Assembly (NCBI GenBank): GCA_964529685.1
Contig: CAZGZC010000003.1
Location: forward strand, 62,001 to 126,000
Direction: 5' to 3'
From: JALQUO01 sp964529685
Lineage (GTDB): Bacteria > Pseudomonadota > Alphaproteobacteria > Rickettsiales > Midichloriaceae
DNA length: 64,000 nt
Shown here: positions 17,064-26,237 of the stretch, piece by piece
How positions within the stretch are numbered: position 1 is the first letter of the stretch
Layout: every line of letters begins with the position of its first letter
Program-made: the position numbers and the translations under genes
Notes under the pieces: generated by a model
Databases searched by the model: none
Told to the model about the DNA's origin: nothing
The model's input: only the letters and a program-made list of their open reading frames with translations

Positions 17064-17862
17064 CATTGTTTGCTTCTTTGATCCGAACTCGCAAGTAGCG
17101 TTGAAAGTATACTCTGAGATAGCTACTGCTTATCCCATGATAGGTAGTGTACTATGGATTAAAGATCATCAAGTTAAACTCCCTCAGAAAGATTCAAAGC
17201 AGCTAGTAATAACTCTTGGTGGAGATGGAATGATGCTACGTGCATTACATGCTTTTTTTAAAGAAAATGTTGAAATATATGGGATAAATATAGGCTCAAT
17301 TGGTTTCCTTTTAAACAAGTATGATATAAAAAATCTTCTCAATAAAATAGAAACAGCTATAGAAACTAAGCTATATCCATTAGAAGTTAACGCCAAAACA
17401 ACTTGTAATAATATATATTCGGCTATAGCTTTTAATGAAGTTTCATTATTACGGAGCACATCACAAACAGCTAAGCTTGAAATAAAAGTGAATGGTGAAG
17501 TAAGGTTAAAAGAAATGTACTCAGATGGTGTAATGGTTGCCACAGCTGCAGGAAGTAGTGCATATAACTCAGCAGCTGGTGGTCCAATAGTACCTCTAAA
17601 CTCAAATGTACTGCTCATGACACCAATTAATCCTTTTAGACCAAGACGACTCAAATCTGTTATAATTCCAAGACAGAGCATAGCTGCATTCAAGGTGTTA
17701 GAAAGTGAAAAAAGACCTGTTAGTGCATTTGCAGACTCGCAAGAAATGAAAGATGTACTAATAGTACAAGTTTATGAAAGAAGTGATACTAGAATGACAA
17801 TACTGTTCGATCAAGACTCGTCTCTTGATGAAAGAATATTAAAGGAACAGTTTACAAGTTAA
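17044..17862 (+). CDS. nadK: NAD kinase
   Basis: A 272-residue cytosolic enzyme that phosphorylates NAD to NADP. The GGDG motif is present in ITLGGDGMMLRALHAFF (near residues 56-72), followed by the conserved INIGSIGFLLN and, in the second domain, YSDGVMVATAAGSSAYNSAA. Length is typical. The start at 17044 gives an N-terminal strand (IVCFFDPNSQVALKVY) that fits the family, even though it lies inside the previous gene. Confidence 0.95.
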   Translation: MQNKYSNIVCFFDPNSQVALKVYSEIATAYPMIGSVLWIKDHQVKLPQKDSKQLVITLGGDGMMLRALHAFFKENVEIYGINIGSIGFLLNKYDIKNLLNKIETAIETKLYPLEVNAKTTCNNIYSAIAFNEVSLLRSTSQTAKLEIKVNGEVRLKEMYSDGVMVATAAGSSAYNSAAGGPIVPLNSNVLLMTPINPFRPRRLKSVIIPRQSIAAFKVLESEKRPVSAFADSQEMKDVLIVQVYERSDTRMTILFDQDSSLDERILKEQFTS

Positions 17863-17934
17863 TAATTTGAAACTTATGTTGCATTTTGGCCTTAAAAAAT
17901 CTAATTTCAATAATGTAATATAGTCAATCTAATC

Positions 17935-17964
17935 TTGCATATCACTATATAGATCTGCTAGAAT
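17935..17964 (+). promoter_or_regulatory. Candidate promoter for nuoE
   Basis: TTGCAT (17935-17940) and TAGAAT (17959-17964) are 18 bases apart and lie just upstream of the nuoE start. The proposed transcription start would leave a leader of only a few bases. Weak on its own, but nuoE has no upstream operon partner and needs a promoter here. Confidence 0.3.
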
Positions 17965-17975
17965 CTCAAGAAAAA

Positions 17976-18479
17976 ATGGAAGAAAAGTTTGAATTCTCTG
18001 AAAACAATATCCTGAAAGTACATGAGATTATTAAAAAATACCCAAAAGGCAAGGAAAAAAGTGCTATAATGCCCCTCTTGTACTTGGTACAGGCACAAAA
18101 CAATAACTGGATTCCAAGATCTGCCATGGACCATATAGCTGAGATTTTAGGAGTACCTAATATGAATGTATATGAAATAGCAAACTTCTATACAATGTAT
18201 AATACAGAACCAATTGGCAAGTATCTGATTCAGATTTGTAAGACAACTCCTTGCTGGCTATGCGGTAGTGATGAGATTATAAGAGCTTGTAAAGAAGAGC
18301 TAAAGATTGATATTGGCGAGACTAGTGAAGATGGATTATTTACATTAGTTGAAGTTGAATGTCTTGGTGCTTGCACAGTATCTCCTATGTGTCAGATAAA
18401 TGATGATTACTATGAAAAACTCAATTATGAGAAAATGGTTCAAATAATAAAAGAGCTAAGAGAGGAAAAAGTTCAATAA
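17976..18479 (+). CDS. nuoE: NADH-quinone oxidoreductase subunit E (24 kDa)
   Basis: A 167-residue thioredoxin-like [2Fe-2S] subunit of the peripheral arm of complex I. Four cluster cysteines are present: CKTTPCWLCG (first and second regions) and VECLGACTVSPMCQIND. The helical N-terminus (LYLVQAQNNNWIPRSAM) and YEIANFYTMYNT match the family. Length is normal. It lacks the expected neighbours nuoD and nuoF; the next gene runs the other way. A decayed copy of its last 120 bases follows the stop. Confidence 0.95.
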   Translation: MEEKFEFSENNILKVHEIIKKYPKGKEKSAIMPLLYLVQAQNNNWIPRSAMDHIAEILGVPNMNVYEIANFYTMYNTEPIGKYLIQICKTTPCWLCGSDEIIRACKEELKIDIGETSEDGLFTLVEVECLGACTVSPMCQINDDYYEKLNYEKMVQIIKELREEKVQ

Positions 18480-18485
18480 TGGTTT

Positions 18486-18546
18486 TGATGCTTGCACAGT
18501 ATCTCCTATAGAAAACTCCATTATGAGAAAATGGTTCAAATAATAG
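18486..18546 (+). repeat. Decayed tandem copy of the nuoE 3' end
   Basis: GATGCTTGCACAGTATCTCC recurs from about 18487, matching 18367-18386 inside nuoE apart from one mismatch near the start. The copy then skips about 25 bases of the parent and resumes with GAAAACTC-ATTATGAGAAAATGGTTCAAATAATA, matching 18414-18450. The skipped block is flanked in the parent by CTAT on both sides, so it looks like a short-homology deletion after a tandem duplication. The copy has no open frame of its own. Confidence 0.85.
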
Positions 18547-18557
18547 GTCATATTTAA

Positions 18558-19154
18558 TTATCTCTTTTTCTTCCACAACATATAAAGAGTAATAACTAAG
18601 GGAATTCCTACTAAAATAAACCACTGCATTTTTTCTAGATATGGACCTATAGCTGCTTCATTATCACCTATAAAGTAGCCAATAAGGACCAACATTATAA
18701 GCCAAGTTCCACCTCCTATAACCGTAAAGATTGAAAAGATCTTGAGATCCATCTTAGCTAACCCGGCAGGGAATGATATAAAATGTTTGAGGCCAGGTGC
18801 TATCCTACCTATTGCGATTGAGATTGGACCATGTTCAGTGAAGTATTTTTCAATAACAGCCAACTTTTTTTCAGTAAAAAATACATATTTACCGAATCTT
18901 TTTAACAGCTCACGACCATAATGGTAAGCTATATAGTATGTAATTAATCCTCCAACTAAGTTACCTAGTATACCTACAGCTAATACACCAAACATATGCA
19001 TCTTGCCAGTCGCAACTAAGTAACCAGCTGGTATCATTGTAATCTCGTTTGGAATAGGTATGAGAGTACCTTCAACAACAGTCATGAGAAATATTCCTAA
19101 ATACCCAAGATGCTCAACAAATGATACTATGTAATCTATTATTGTACCTAACAC
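18558..19154 (-). CDS. DedA-family membrane protein
   Basis: A 198-residue polytopic inner-membrane protein of the DedA/VTT (SNARE-associated) family. Conserved marks are the early re-entrant stretch EGTLIPIPNEITMIPAGYL, the GNLVGGLITYYIAYHYGREL segment, FTEHGPISIAIGRIAPGLKH with the critical arginine in GR(I/F)xPG, and FPAGLAKMDLKIF. DedA proteins are implicated in lipid carrier or phospholipid flipping and membrane homeostasis. It is the last gene of the msbA-bamD-dedA operon, 5 bases after bamD. Confidence 0.9.
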   Translation of the reverse strand: MLGTIIDYIVSFVEHLGYLGIFLMTVVEGTLIPIPNEITMIPAGYLVATGKMHMFGVLAVGILGNLVGGLITYYIAYHYGRELLKRFGKYVFFTEKKLAVIEKYFTEHGPISIAIGRIAPGLKHFISFPAGLAKMDLKIFSIFTVIGGGTWLIMLVLIGYFIGDNEAAIGPYLEKMQWFILVGIPLVITLYMLWKKKR

Positions 19155-19159
19155 TTCTT

Positions 19160-19975
19160 TTAATTATTTGGGATTTGCAAATATTTAGTTGGATATCTAG
19201 GTTTAGCACCATTGTCAATATTATATCTAGTAACAGTTATTTTTACAGCTTTTTCTGTCCATGGGCTGCCAGGATATTGTTTTTGAAGCAAATTACAATA
19301 CCTATTAGCGTGATCTGGTGCATTTAGATTATTGTGAACTTCAACCATACGGTACATAGCCTCAGGAGCTGCAGCAGAGTTTGGATATTTATCTAGAACA
19401 CACTGATATCTGTCAGCAGCTGCAGCATGTTGTCCTCTAGAGGCATAAAATCGACCAGCTTCTAACTCTTTGACAGCAAGTATATTTATTGATTGCCCAG
19501 ACATATCTCTCGATGCCATTACATACTCTGAATCAGGAAATCGTCTCTGTAGTTGAGAAAAGGCTTCTAGCGCTTCTTCAGTCATCTCTTGATCTCTCTG
19601 ACTATCCATTGATTGCATCTGACTTGCAATACCTTTTATATAGTAAGCATAAGCTGCATTCCTATGTTTAGGATAAAGAATTAAAAATTTATCAGCTTGA
19701 GCTGAAGCGCCATTGTAATTCTTTGAATGATATAAAGCATACATCTTAAGAGTCATAGCTTCGGGAAGTTTAGACGACTTTGGGTAATTCAACTCAAGTA
19801 CATTGAGCTTCTCAATTGCTGCCTTGTTGTCCTCGCCTATATCAGCTAAAGCCTCATCGTATAAAATCCTATCTCCTGCACCAAGCTGTTTATATTCTCT
19901 CGGTTCAGAGTTCCCACTGCATCCTATGAGAACAAGTAACGAGAGAGGTAATATTTTTTTAGTTAAAGTCTTCAT
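19160..19975 (-). CDS. bamD: Outer-membrane assembly lipoprotein BamD
   Basis: A 271-residue lipoprotein of the BAM complex. The signal ends in the lipobox LVLIGC (Cys at residue 19). The mature part is made of TPR-like repeats (LNVLELNYPKSSKLPEAMTL, ADKFLILYPKHRNAAYAYY, FSQLQRRFPDSEYVMASRD, YQCVLDKYPNSAAAPEAMYR), the five-repeat scaffold of BamD/ComL. It works with BamA at the inner face of the outer membrane. It lies one base downstream of the msbA stop and just upstream of dedA, so the three form an envelope operon. Confidence 0.95.
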   Translation of the reverse strand: MKTLTKKILPLSLLVLIGCSGNSEPREYKQLGAGDRILYDEALADIGEDNKAAIEKLNVLELNYPKSSKLPEAMTLKMYALYHSKNYNGASAQADKFLILYPKHRNAAYAYYIKGIASQMQSMDSQRDQEMTEEALEAFSQLQRRFPDSEYVMASRDMSGQSINILAVKELEAGRFYASRGQHAAAADRYQCVLDKYPNSAAAPEAMYRMVEVHNNLNAPDHANRYCNLLQKQYPGSPWTEKAVKITVTRYNIDNGAKPRYPTKYLQIPNN

Positions 19976-19976
19976 T

Positions 19977-21731
19977 TTACTGTTTTTTCATCTTTGTGGA
20001 GTTTTTGTAATGTGAATATAGTTTACTGTATCTTTTACTTTTATTCAATAACTCATTATGAGTACCAGAATCAATTGCTTGTCCATCTGACATTACATAT
20101 ATTAAGTCTGCACTCTCTATAGTTGATAGTCTATGGGCAATTATGATTGTCGTTCTTCCCTTCTTAAGATTACCCAGTGCTTGTTGTACTTCCGTCTCTG
20201 AAATTGCATCTAGAGCACTGGTCGCTTCGTCCAGTAACAGAATAGGTGCATTTTTAAGAATGGCTCTTGCTATTGCAATTCTCTGTTTCTGACCGCCTGA
20301 TATTCTAACACCAGCTTGACCAATATGTGTATTATAACCATTAGGTAGCTTTTCTATAAACTCATGAGCTCCTGCTGCCTTGGAAGCAGCTATTAATGCT
20401 TCATCAGTTGCCTCAATTTTGCCATATCTTATATTATATTCTATTGTGTCATCAAATAAAGCTATATCTTGACCAACGAAAGCTATAGACTGACGGAGCT
20501 GCTTCAGCTTCATATCCTTTACATTGTAATCATTGATTAATATTTCACCATCAGAAGGGTCATAGAATCTTTGTAAAAGATGTAGGATAGTGCTTTTTCC
20601 TACCCCAGATTTACCGACTAAAGCTATTGTTTTTTCATGTCCTATCTTAAGATTAATTCCTTGCAGCAATCCTTTTTTATTACCCTTATATGCAAAAGAT
20701 ACATTCTTAAATTCTATATTATATTTGTTGATATCGATATATTTTGCATCAGTTCTTTCTTTGATAAGTTGCTGTTGATCAAATAGCGCAAAAAGCCTCT
20801 GTGCTGCAGCTAGTCCTTCATTGATCATTGTATTGAGTTGGGAAACAGATTTTATTGGCTTGTAGCAAAGAAGAAGAGCTGTGATAGATGAGAAGAATTC
20901 ACCAGGAGTAAGTTCATTATTCAAAACTGATAGCCCGCCATACCAAATAGCAATTGAGATTGTTACACCACTCGCTATCTCAATCATTGGAGACACAATT
21001 GATTCAATATAAGCAGATTTTTTATAAGAATCTATAACATCTTCTAGTACACCTTCTGCCTTCTGTAACTCATATTTTTCTCTACAATATGATTTAATTA
21101 ATGAAATATTCTTAAATGTTTCATCAAGCCTTGTAGAAAATGATGCTAGATTATCCTGTATTGTAGCTGCTATATGTCTCATTTTTTTTCCTAACTTGAT
21201 AAGAGGTAGAAACATTATAGGAAACACAAGGAGAAAAATTAAAGACATAGCAACACTCTGATAAAACATCAAAACTATAAGAGAGATTAGTGTTACTAGA
21301 TCTCGTACTGAGGTTGTACAAACTTCAGTAATAGATCTTTTCATCATATTGACTTCATTCATAAATCTCGACAACAATTGTCCAGAAGGATGATCATGAA
21401 ATAGAGTCATATCTGAATAGATAAGATGTTTGTAAAGGTTCTTCTGAATTTTTATCACTATTGTCTGTCCAAGAATTTTCATGCTCGAGCTCTGAAGAAA
21501 CTCAGCAACACCTTTAATAATAGTATTTATAAGAACTGCTATTGGTATTAAATATAGCATTTCTCCGCTCTGTTTCATAAAAAAATCATCTAATACAGGT
21601 TGCATCAACCAAGCATTAACAGCTGTTGTGATAGCTATAATTAATAGACAACTAATTGCAATAAATATTATTTTTCTCTCAGACTTAATATATTCATTAA
21701 AGATTCTTTTAACTATATTATAAGAAGTCAT
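19977..21731 (-). CDS. msbA: ABC transporter, MsbA-like lipid/multidrug exporter
   Basis: A 584-residue half-transporter with an N-terminal six-helix ABC transmembrane domain (about residues 20-320) and a C-terminal ATPase. Walker A is LVGKSGVGKSTILHLL, the signature is VRISGGQKQRIAIARAI, Walker B is ILLLDEATSALD and the H-loop is IIAHRLST. The early MNEVNMMKRSI/ LFHDHPSGQLLSRF segment is of the MsbA type. It is likely to flip lipid substrates across the inner membrane. Rickettsiales with LPS use MsbA for lipid A; those without still keep related exporters, so the exact substrate is uncertain. It is the first gene of the operon with bamD and dedA. Confidence 0.88.
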   Translation of the reverse strand: MTSYNIVKRIFNEYIKSERKIIFIAISCLLIIAITTAVNAWLMQPVLDDFFMKQSGEMLYLIPIAVLINTIIKGVAEFLQSSSMKILGQTIVIKIQKNLYKHLIYSDMTLFHDHPSGQLLSRFMNEVNMMKRSITEVCTTSVRDLVTLISLIVLMFYQSVAMSLIFLLVFPIMFLPLIKLGKKMRHIAATIQDNLASFSTRLDETFKNISLIKSYCREKYELQKAEGVLEDVIDSYKKSAYIESIVSPMIEIASGVTISIAIWYGGLSVLNNELTPGEFFSSITALLLCYKPIKSVSQLNTMINEGLAAAQRLFALFDQQQLIKERTDAKYIDINKYNIEFKNVSFAYKGNKKGLLQGINLKIGHEKTIALVGKSGVGKSTILHLLQRFYDPSDGEILINDYNVKDMKLKQLRQSIAFVGQDIALFDDTIEYNIRYGKIEATDEALIAASKAAGAHEFIEKLPNGYNTHIGQAGVRISGGQKQRIAIARAILKNAPILLLDEATSALDAISETEVQQALGNLKKGRTTIIIAHRLSTIESADLIYVMSDGQAIDSGTHNELLNKSKRYSKLYSHYKNSTKMKKQ

Positions 21732-21836
21732 GATATAATCTTTTTCAGTTTTTTTGATTTATTTTCTATGTTTATTTTTACCATTTATAGATATGATCTA
21801 TTAACTTGTGTACAAAATTTAATTTAAAAAATTGTT

Positions 21837-23891
21837 ATGTCTCTAAAAAATTTTAAAGAACTCAACAGAAAATCAGTTAGTATTCAAAATACACCCGAGT
21901 TTTTAGGTCAAAGTGCACAGTACAAACTTGAAAAAGTTATACAAACATACAGTACAGATCTTGCACAATCATATACTGTTGTACAAACAATTGCCAGTAG
22001 AAAAAATTTTGATCTATATGGATCTATTGTAAAAAAGCCTGAGATTATAGATCTTTCTAGATTTATATCTTTTGTCAATTTTACTCACAACAAAAATATT
22101 TTGCCTATAATTGATTTTGGGATAACAACAATTGATGGTAGCGAAGTATTTGGCATGATTTGTCAATATTTACCTGAAGAGAAGCTAATTGCAAACAATT
22201 TAAACTTATTTATTGATAGCACAGAAATTGCGCTGCAAAAAGTTATTATTCCTATTTTAGAGTTATTGGTACAGCTACATAACACCGAAATAACCCATGG
22301 CTGTATAAACCATAACAACATATGGGTTGAGGTTGTAAATGATGAAATAGAAGAAGTATTATTATCTAATACTGCTCTTGAAATTCCAGGTTACAGCCAA
22401 ATTCCAAATTATGAACCACTAAATAGAATGTTAGTCCATAAAGCTGGTAAAGAAATATCTAAGCAAGCTGATTGTTATGCAGTAGGTATATTATTAGCTT
22501 CTCTTATTTCAGGAAAGATTTTTTCAAAAAGTGGTTATGAGAAAATAATCGCCTCTAAAGCTAAAGTTGGCTCATATAAAACTATAATACAAGAATTATT
22601 TGATGATGATGAATCCTATCTAGCAAAAGCGACAAAATATGTTTTATACTGGCTTCTCCATGATGATGAAAGCAAGAGATGGACTGCTCAGCAAGCATTG
22701 AAATTTTTACGTAGAAGGCATAGAAAATTAACGTTAGATAATACAGAAAAAATAACAAAAGAAGATGAATCTTCACGTAAGCTTTTGTTTAGACCTCTGC
22801 AATTTTCAGGTGAGGAGTGTTGTTCAATGACTAGTGCTGCTGTATCTGCTATTAAGCACTATGAAGAGATTAAACTAAAGGTAAAAAATGGTAAACTAAT
22901 CAAAGAGTTGTTGGATAATCCTGATATACACTCATCATTCATAAAAAAAGTTAGTGACCTGAGACTTTTAAATGGCTTTGAGAAAGAGGATAGTATTTCT
23001 CACGAGGAATTGTTCCTAACGCTGTTTATAGTTCTGCTTGATAATCAAATGCCTATAAAACTAAGAGATGTAGCCTTCCAACCTAGAGCATTTTGGCAAA
23101 TGACAAAGTATATATTAAATAACCAATTTATATCTATTGCTAGTACCTGGTCAAAGATACTGAATCAAAGAGAGGGAATATATTTCAATATATCTACATA
23201 TTGTGGCATCAATATAGATAAAATATATCAAATTCCATCATTGGGTAAAATATCTAATGAAAGTAGTTTTATGAGTGGATATATAGATAAAAATACTCCT
23301 TATATAATAAAAGATATAATATGTTTTAGTGTTGGTGATATTGTTGATTTACTTAATTCTTTTGATGAAGCTGAGATTGTTGAAGTTTTACATAATAGAT
23401 CTTTTATTGGATTTATCATAGGTAAACTATACTCAGAAGAAATTAAAATCAGTGAGAATTCATTAATAGATATAGTAGAAGATGACTTTGCATTATTTTT
23501 TTTTGCGATTAGTCTTTATTGTGAATATAATAAAAATTATCCTAAAAAACTCGCGATCTTTATAAAAAATGTTTTGATCGATAAATATGTCTGTCAAATA
23601 AAGAGCGCATTTTTAAAAAGTAGCATTATTAGCAAACTTGAAACAGCTGCTTCTACAGGAGATGTATCTCAAATGTATAAAATAATTACCAGGAAAAAAA
23701 TAGATAAGAAGCAGGAAAAATATAAAGATATTGTTCAAGAAGTAAATAGATTAAAAAATCTTATTCAAGACTATGATTCAGCGCTTAATGATAATAAGAA
23801 ACTTATGGAAGATTCAAGAACAAAAACAATAAAGTTTGCTGGATCAGTCCTTATAATAACCCTCTTGTTTATATTCTATAAGCTTTTCTAG
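21837..23891 (+). CDS. Tail-anchored protein with a degenerate protein-kinase domain (pseudokinase), 684 aa
   Basis: The N-terminal third looks like a eukaryotic-type Ser/Thr kinase fold: a hinge-like MICQYLPEEK near residue 107-116, a catalytic-loop equivalent THGCINHNNIW (153-163), and a helix-F motif KQADCYAVGILLASLISGK (209-227). Key residues are missing: the HRD aspartate is Cys, the DFG region reads LLSNTAL, and no glycine-rich loop is visible. It is therefore predicted inactive as a kinase. The middle 400 residues are helical with no family recognised. A coiled-coil stretch (about 625-655) leads to a single C-terminal membrane helix (about 663-682), leaving almost nothing outside, so the protein should sit in the cytoplasm anchored by its tail. 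ccoI starts 7 bases downstream, which implies co-transcription. Confidence 0.75.
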   Translation: MSLKNFKELNRKSVSIQNTPEFLGQSAQYKLEKVIQTYSTDLAQSYTVVQTIASRKNFDLYGSIVKKPEIIDLSRFISFVNFTHNKNILPIIDFGITTIDGSEVFGMICQYLPEEKLIANNLNLFIDSTEIALQKVIIPILELLVQLHNTEITHGCINHNNIWVEVVNDEIEEVLLSNTALEIPGYSQIPNYEPLNRMLVHKAGKEISKQADCYAVGILLASLISGKIFSKSGYEKIIASKAKVGSYKTIIQELFDDDESYLAKATKYVLYWLLHDDESKRWTAQQALKFLRRRHRKLTLDNTEKITKEDESSRKLLFRPLQFSGEECCSMTSAAVSAIKHYEEIKLKVKNGKLIKELLDNPDIHSSFIKKVSDLRLLNGFEKEDSISHEELFLTLFIVLLDNQMPIKLRDVAFQPRAFWQMTKYILNNQFISIASTWSKILNQREGIYFNISTYCGINIDKIYQIPSLGKISNESSFMSGYIDKNTPYIIKDIICFSVGDIVDLLNSFDEAEIVEVLHNRSFIGFIIGKLYSEEIKISENSLIDIVEDDFALFFFAISLYCEYNKNYPKKLAIFIKNVLIDKYVCQIKSAFLKSSIISKLETAASTGDVSQMYKIITRKKIDKKQEKYKDIVQEVNRLKNLIQDYDSALNDNKKLMEDSRTKTIKFAGSVLIITLLFIFYKLF

Positions 23892-23898
23892 ACATAAA

Positions 23899-26205
23899 AT
23901 GAAGAGATGTTTACATTGCTCTGAAGTTGTTCTGCTCAACTCTGAGTTCTGTTGCTTCGGCTGTAAGACTGCCTATAGAGTTATAAATTCACTCAAACTC
24001 AACAAATATTATGACTTTTGTAAAGATATATATGGCTCAGCTCCAAGTAGAATTAATATAGTAAAAAATGAAATAAATTATATGGACTTTATTATGTCAA
24101 ATAACACTGAATATTCAATAAAATTGATGATTGAAGGAATAAAGTGTGGCTCATGTGTTTGGTTAATAGAAAACTCTCTCAGACAGCAAAATGGTGTAAT
24201 ACAAGCCTCTGTGAATGGATCTACTAAAACCCTCTCTATAACTTGGATTAGCAATAAAAAAGATATTGATAAATATGTAAAATTAATTGAAAGTATAGGT
24301 TATAAAGCTGTTCCATTGATAGAATCAGAAGTAACAAAAGCACAGCTAGAGCTAGAGAAAAATTATCTAAAGTTAGTTGCGTTCAGTGGAGTAATATGGA
24401 TACAGAATATGATGATTAGCATGGGGATTTGGTTTGATTTCAGCGGAGAAATAGGTGTAAATAGTAAAATATTTATGAATATCTGTGCTGCAATCCTCAC
24501 TATTCCTATTATGATTTACTGTAGCAAGCCATTCTTTTCTAGAGCCTGGAATGCAATTAAGAATAGAAAAAGTCATATGGATATACCAATATCTATTGCA
24601 ATTATAATGATTTTACTTGTAAGTGTATATGGTACAACTACCTATGTATTTTATGAAGCAGTTTCAGGCTTGGTTTTCGCACTATTGACTGGTCGTTACC
24701 TAGAGTTAAAAGTCCTAAACAAAGCTAATGAATATGCGAAGAATTTAATCTTACAAAAATCCCTCTTTGTAACTGTAATTAGAGATGAACAACTACAGCT
24801 AGTAAATATCAATTCTATATCTATAGGAGAGGTTTTATATATTGCTAATGGAGAGAGAATTCCTCTTGATGGAGAGATTATTAATGGTAATGGTAAGGTT
24901 GATAATAGTATTATAACTGGGGAATCAGTCCATCAGAAGCTGAAAGTTGGAGATAAAGTATTTGCTGGAGCTATAAATCTTGGTGATCCAATACAGCTAA
25001 GAGTTGAGAGTGATGATGAAAATACCATCTTATCAGATATTAAAAGGTTAATTGAAAAATCTCAAGAGCAGAAATCTCACTATCAAACGCTAGCAAGTAA
25101 GGTTGCAGCTCTTTATACACCTATAGTACTGATTATATCAATCCTCACTAGTTTTGTTTGGTTTTTAATTGGGACTACTCAAGAAGCAATTTTATATGGT
25201 GTATCAGTTCTAGTTATTACCTGCCCATGTGCTATGGGGCTTGCTGTGCCGATAGTTCATATAATTGCAACTTCAAATTTAATGAAGCGAGGGATTTTTG
25301 TCAAAATTGATGATGCACTTGAGAAGCTAACTGAGATAGATGTCATCGCACTAGATAAAACTGGGGTTTTGACCTATGGAAAGCCAACTTTAGTTAATGA
25401 TTTAGATAACATTAAATATAAAACACTCCTCAAATCATTGGTAGTTCATAGTAAACACCACTTATGTCTTGGATTACATGAAGCTTTAAAATTTGTAGAA
25501 TTGGTAGAGCTTGAAAATATATCAGAAGAGAAGGGATTTGGAGTTGTAGGTTTCTATCAAGGATTTAAAATTATGGTTGGAAGAGCAAGCTGGTGTGGAG
25601 TCAAAACACAATCTGTAGGTGATAATTTCTTATCAACTTACTTTGTTACGAAAAAAGATAATGAAATACTTGAGGAAGTACAGTTAAAATTCAATGATAG
25701 GTTACGTGACGAAGCAATTGATTTTATTAACTCTATAAAGAAAAGTTATCGTACTTTTATTATCTCAGGCGACAGGAGAGATAATGTAGAAAAGATTGCT
25801 GCTAGACTTAAGATTGATGAATTTTACTATGAACTGTCTCCAAATGATAAATATAATTTGGTTAAGGATGGTAAAATTTTAATGATTGGAGATGGATTAA
25901 ATGATGCTGCAGCAATGAGTGGTGCACACTGCTCTGCATCCCCTGCTAATATAGTAGAGATTGCACAACATCAATCATCAATTGTGTTTCAAAATGGATT
26001 AAAAGATATATTATATTTACTTAAGATTGCCAAAGTTTCTAAGAAGACTTGTAAACAAAATATAACAATTTCACTTGTGTATAATATGATTAGTATACCG
26101 GTTGCAACTCTAGGCTATGCATCGCCACTCATAGCTGCAATATTTATGAGTCTATCTTCTATATTTGTAGTTGTTAACAGTATATTAGGGATTAATAGAA
26201 GATAA
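23899..26205 (+). CDS. ccoI: Copper-translocating P-type ATPase CcoI/FixI (cbb3 oxidase copper delivery type)
   Basis: A 768-residue P1B-type ATPase. It begins with the CcoI-type cysteine region (CLHCSEVVLLNSEFCCFGC), then a heavy-metal domain with GIKCGSCVWLIENSL. The membrane CPC motif is VITCPCAMGLAVP, the phosphorylation site is ALDKTGVLTYG, the actuator loop contains ITGESVHQ, and the hinge is MIGDGLNDAAAM. It should move copper out of the cytoplasm for assembly of respiratory oxidase. FixI/CcoI normally neighbours ccoNOQP-ccoGHS; none are here, and its partner in this operon is the pseudokinase gene. Confidence 0.93.
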   Translation: MKRCLHCSEVVLLNSEFCCFGCKTAYRVINSLKLNKYYDFCKDIYGSAPSRINIVKNEINYMDFIMSNNTEYSIKLMIEGIKCGSCVWLIENSLRQQNGVIQASVNGSTKTLSITWISNKKDIDKYVKLIESIGYKAVPLIESEVTKAQLELEKNYLKLVAFSGVIWIQNMMISMGIWFDFSGEIGVNSKIFMNICAAILTIPIMIYCSKPFFSRAWNAIKNRKSHMDIPISIAIIMILLVSVYGTTTYVFYEAVSGLVFALLTGRYLELKVLNKANEYAKNLILQKSLFVTVIRDEQLQLVNINSISIGEVLYIANGERIPLDGEIINGNGKVDNSIITGESVHQKLKVGDKVFAGAINLGDPIQLRVESDDENTILSDIKRLIEKSQEQKSHYQTLASKVAALYTPIVLIISILTSFVWFLIGTTQEAILYGVSVLVITCPCAMGLAVPIVHIIATSNLMKRGIFVKIDDALEKLTEIDVIALDKTGVLTYGKPTLVNDLDNIKYKTLLKSLVVHSKHHLCLGLHEALKFVELVELENISEEKGFGVVGFYQGFKIMVGRASWCGVKTQSVGDNFLSTYFVTKKDNEILEEVQLKFNDRLRDEAIDFINSIKKSYRTFIISGDRRDNVEKIAARLKIDEFYYELSPNDKYNLVKDGKILMIGDGLNDAAAMSGAHCSASPANIVEIAQHQSSIVFQNGLKDILYLLKIAKVSKKTCKQNITISLVYNMISIPVATLGYASPLIAAIFMSLSSIFVVVNSILGINRR

Positions 26206-26237
26206 AATTAGATTATATTAAAAAGTTTATTATTAGC

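Noticed and set aside
17184..17693. A 169-codon open frame antisense to nadK
   Set aside because: Overlaps the conserved NAD kinase core; no motifs of its own.
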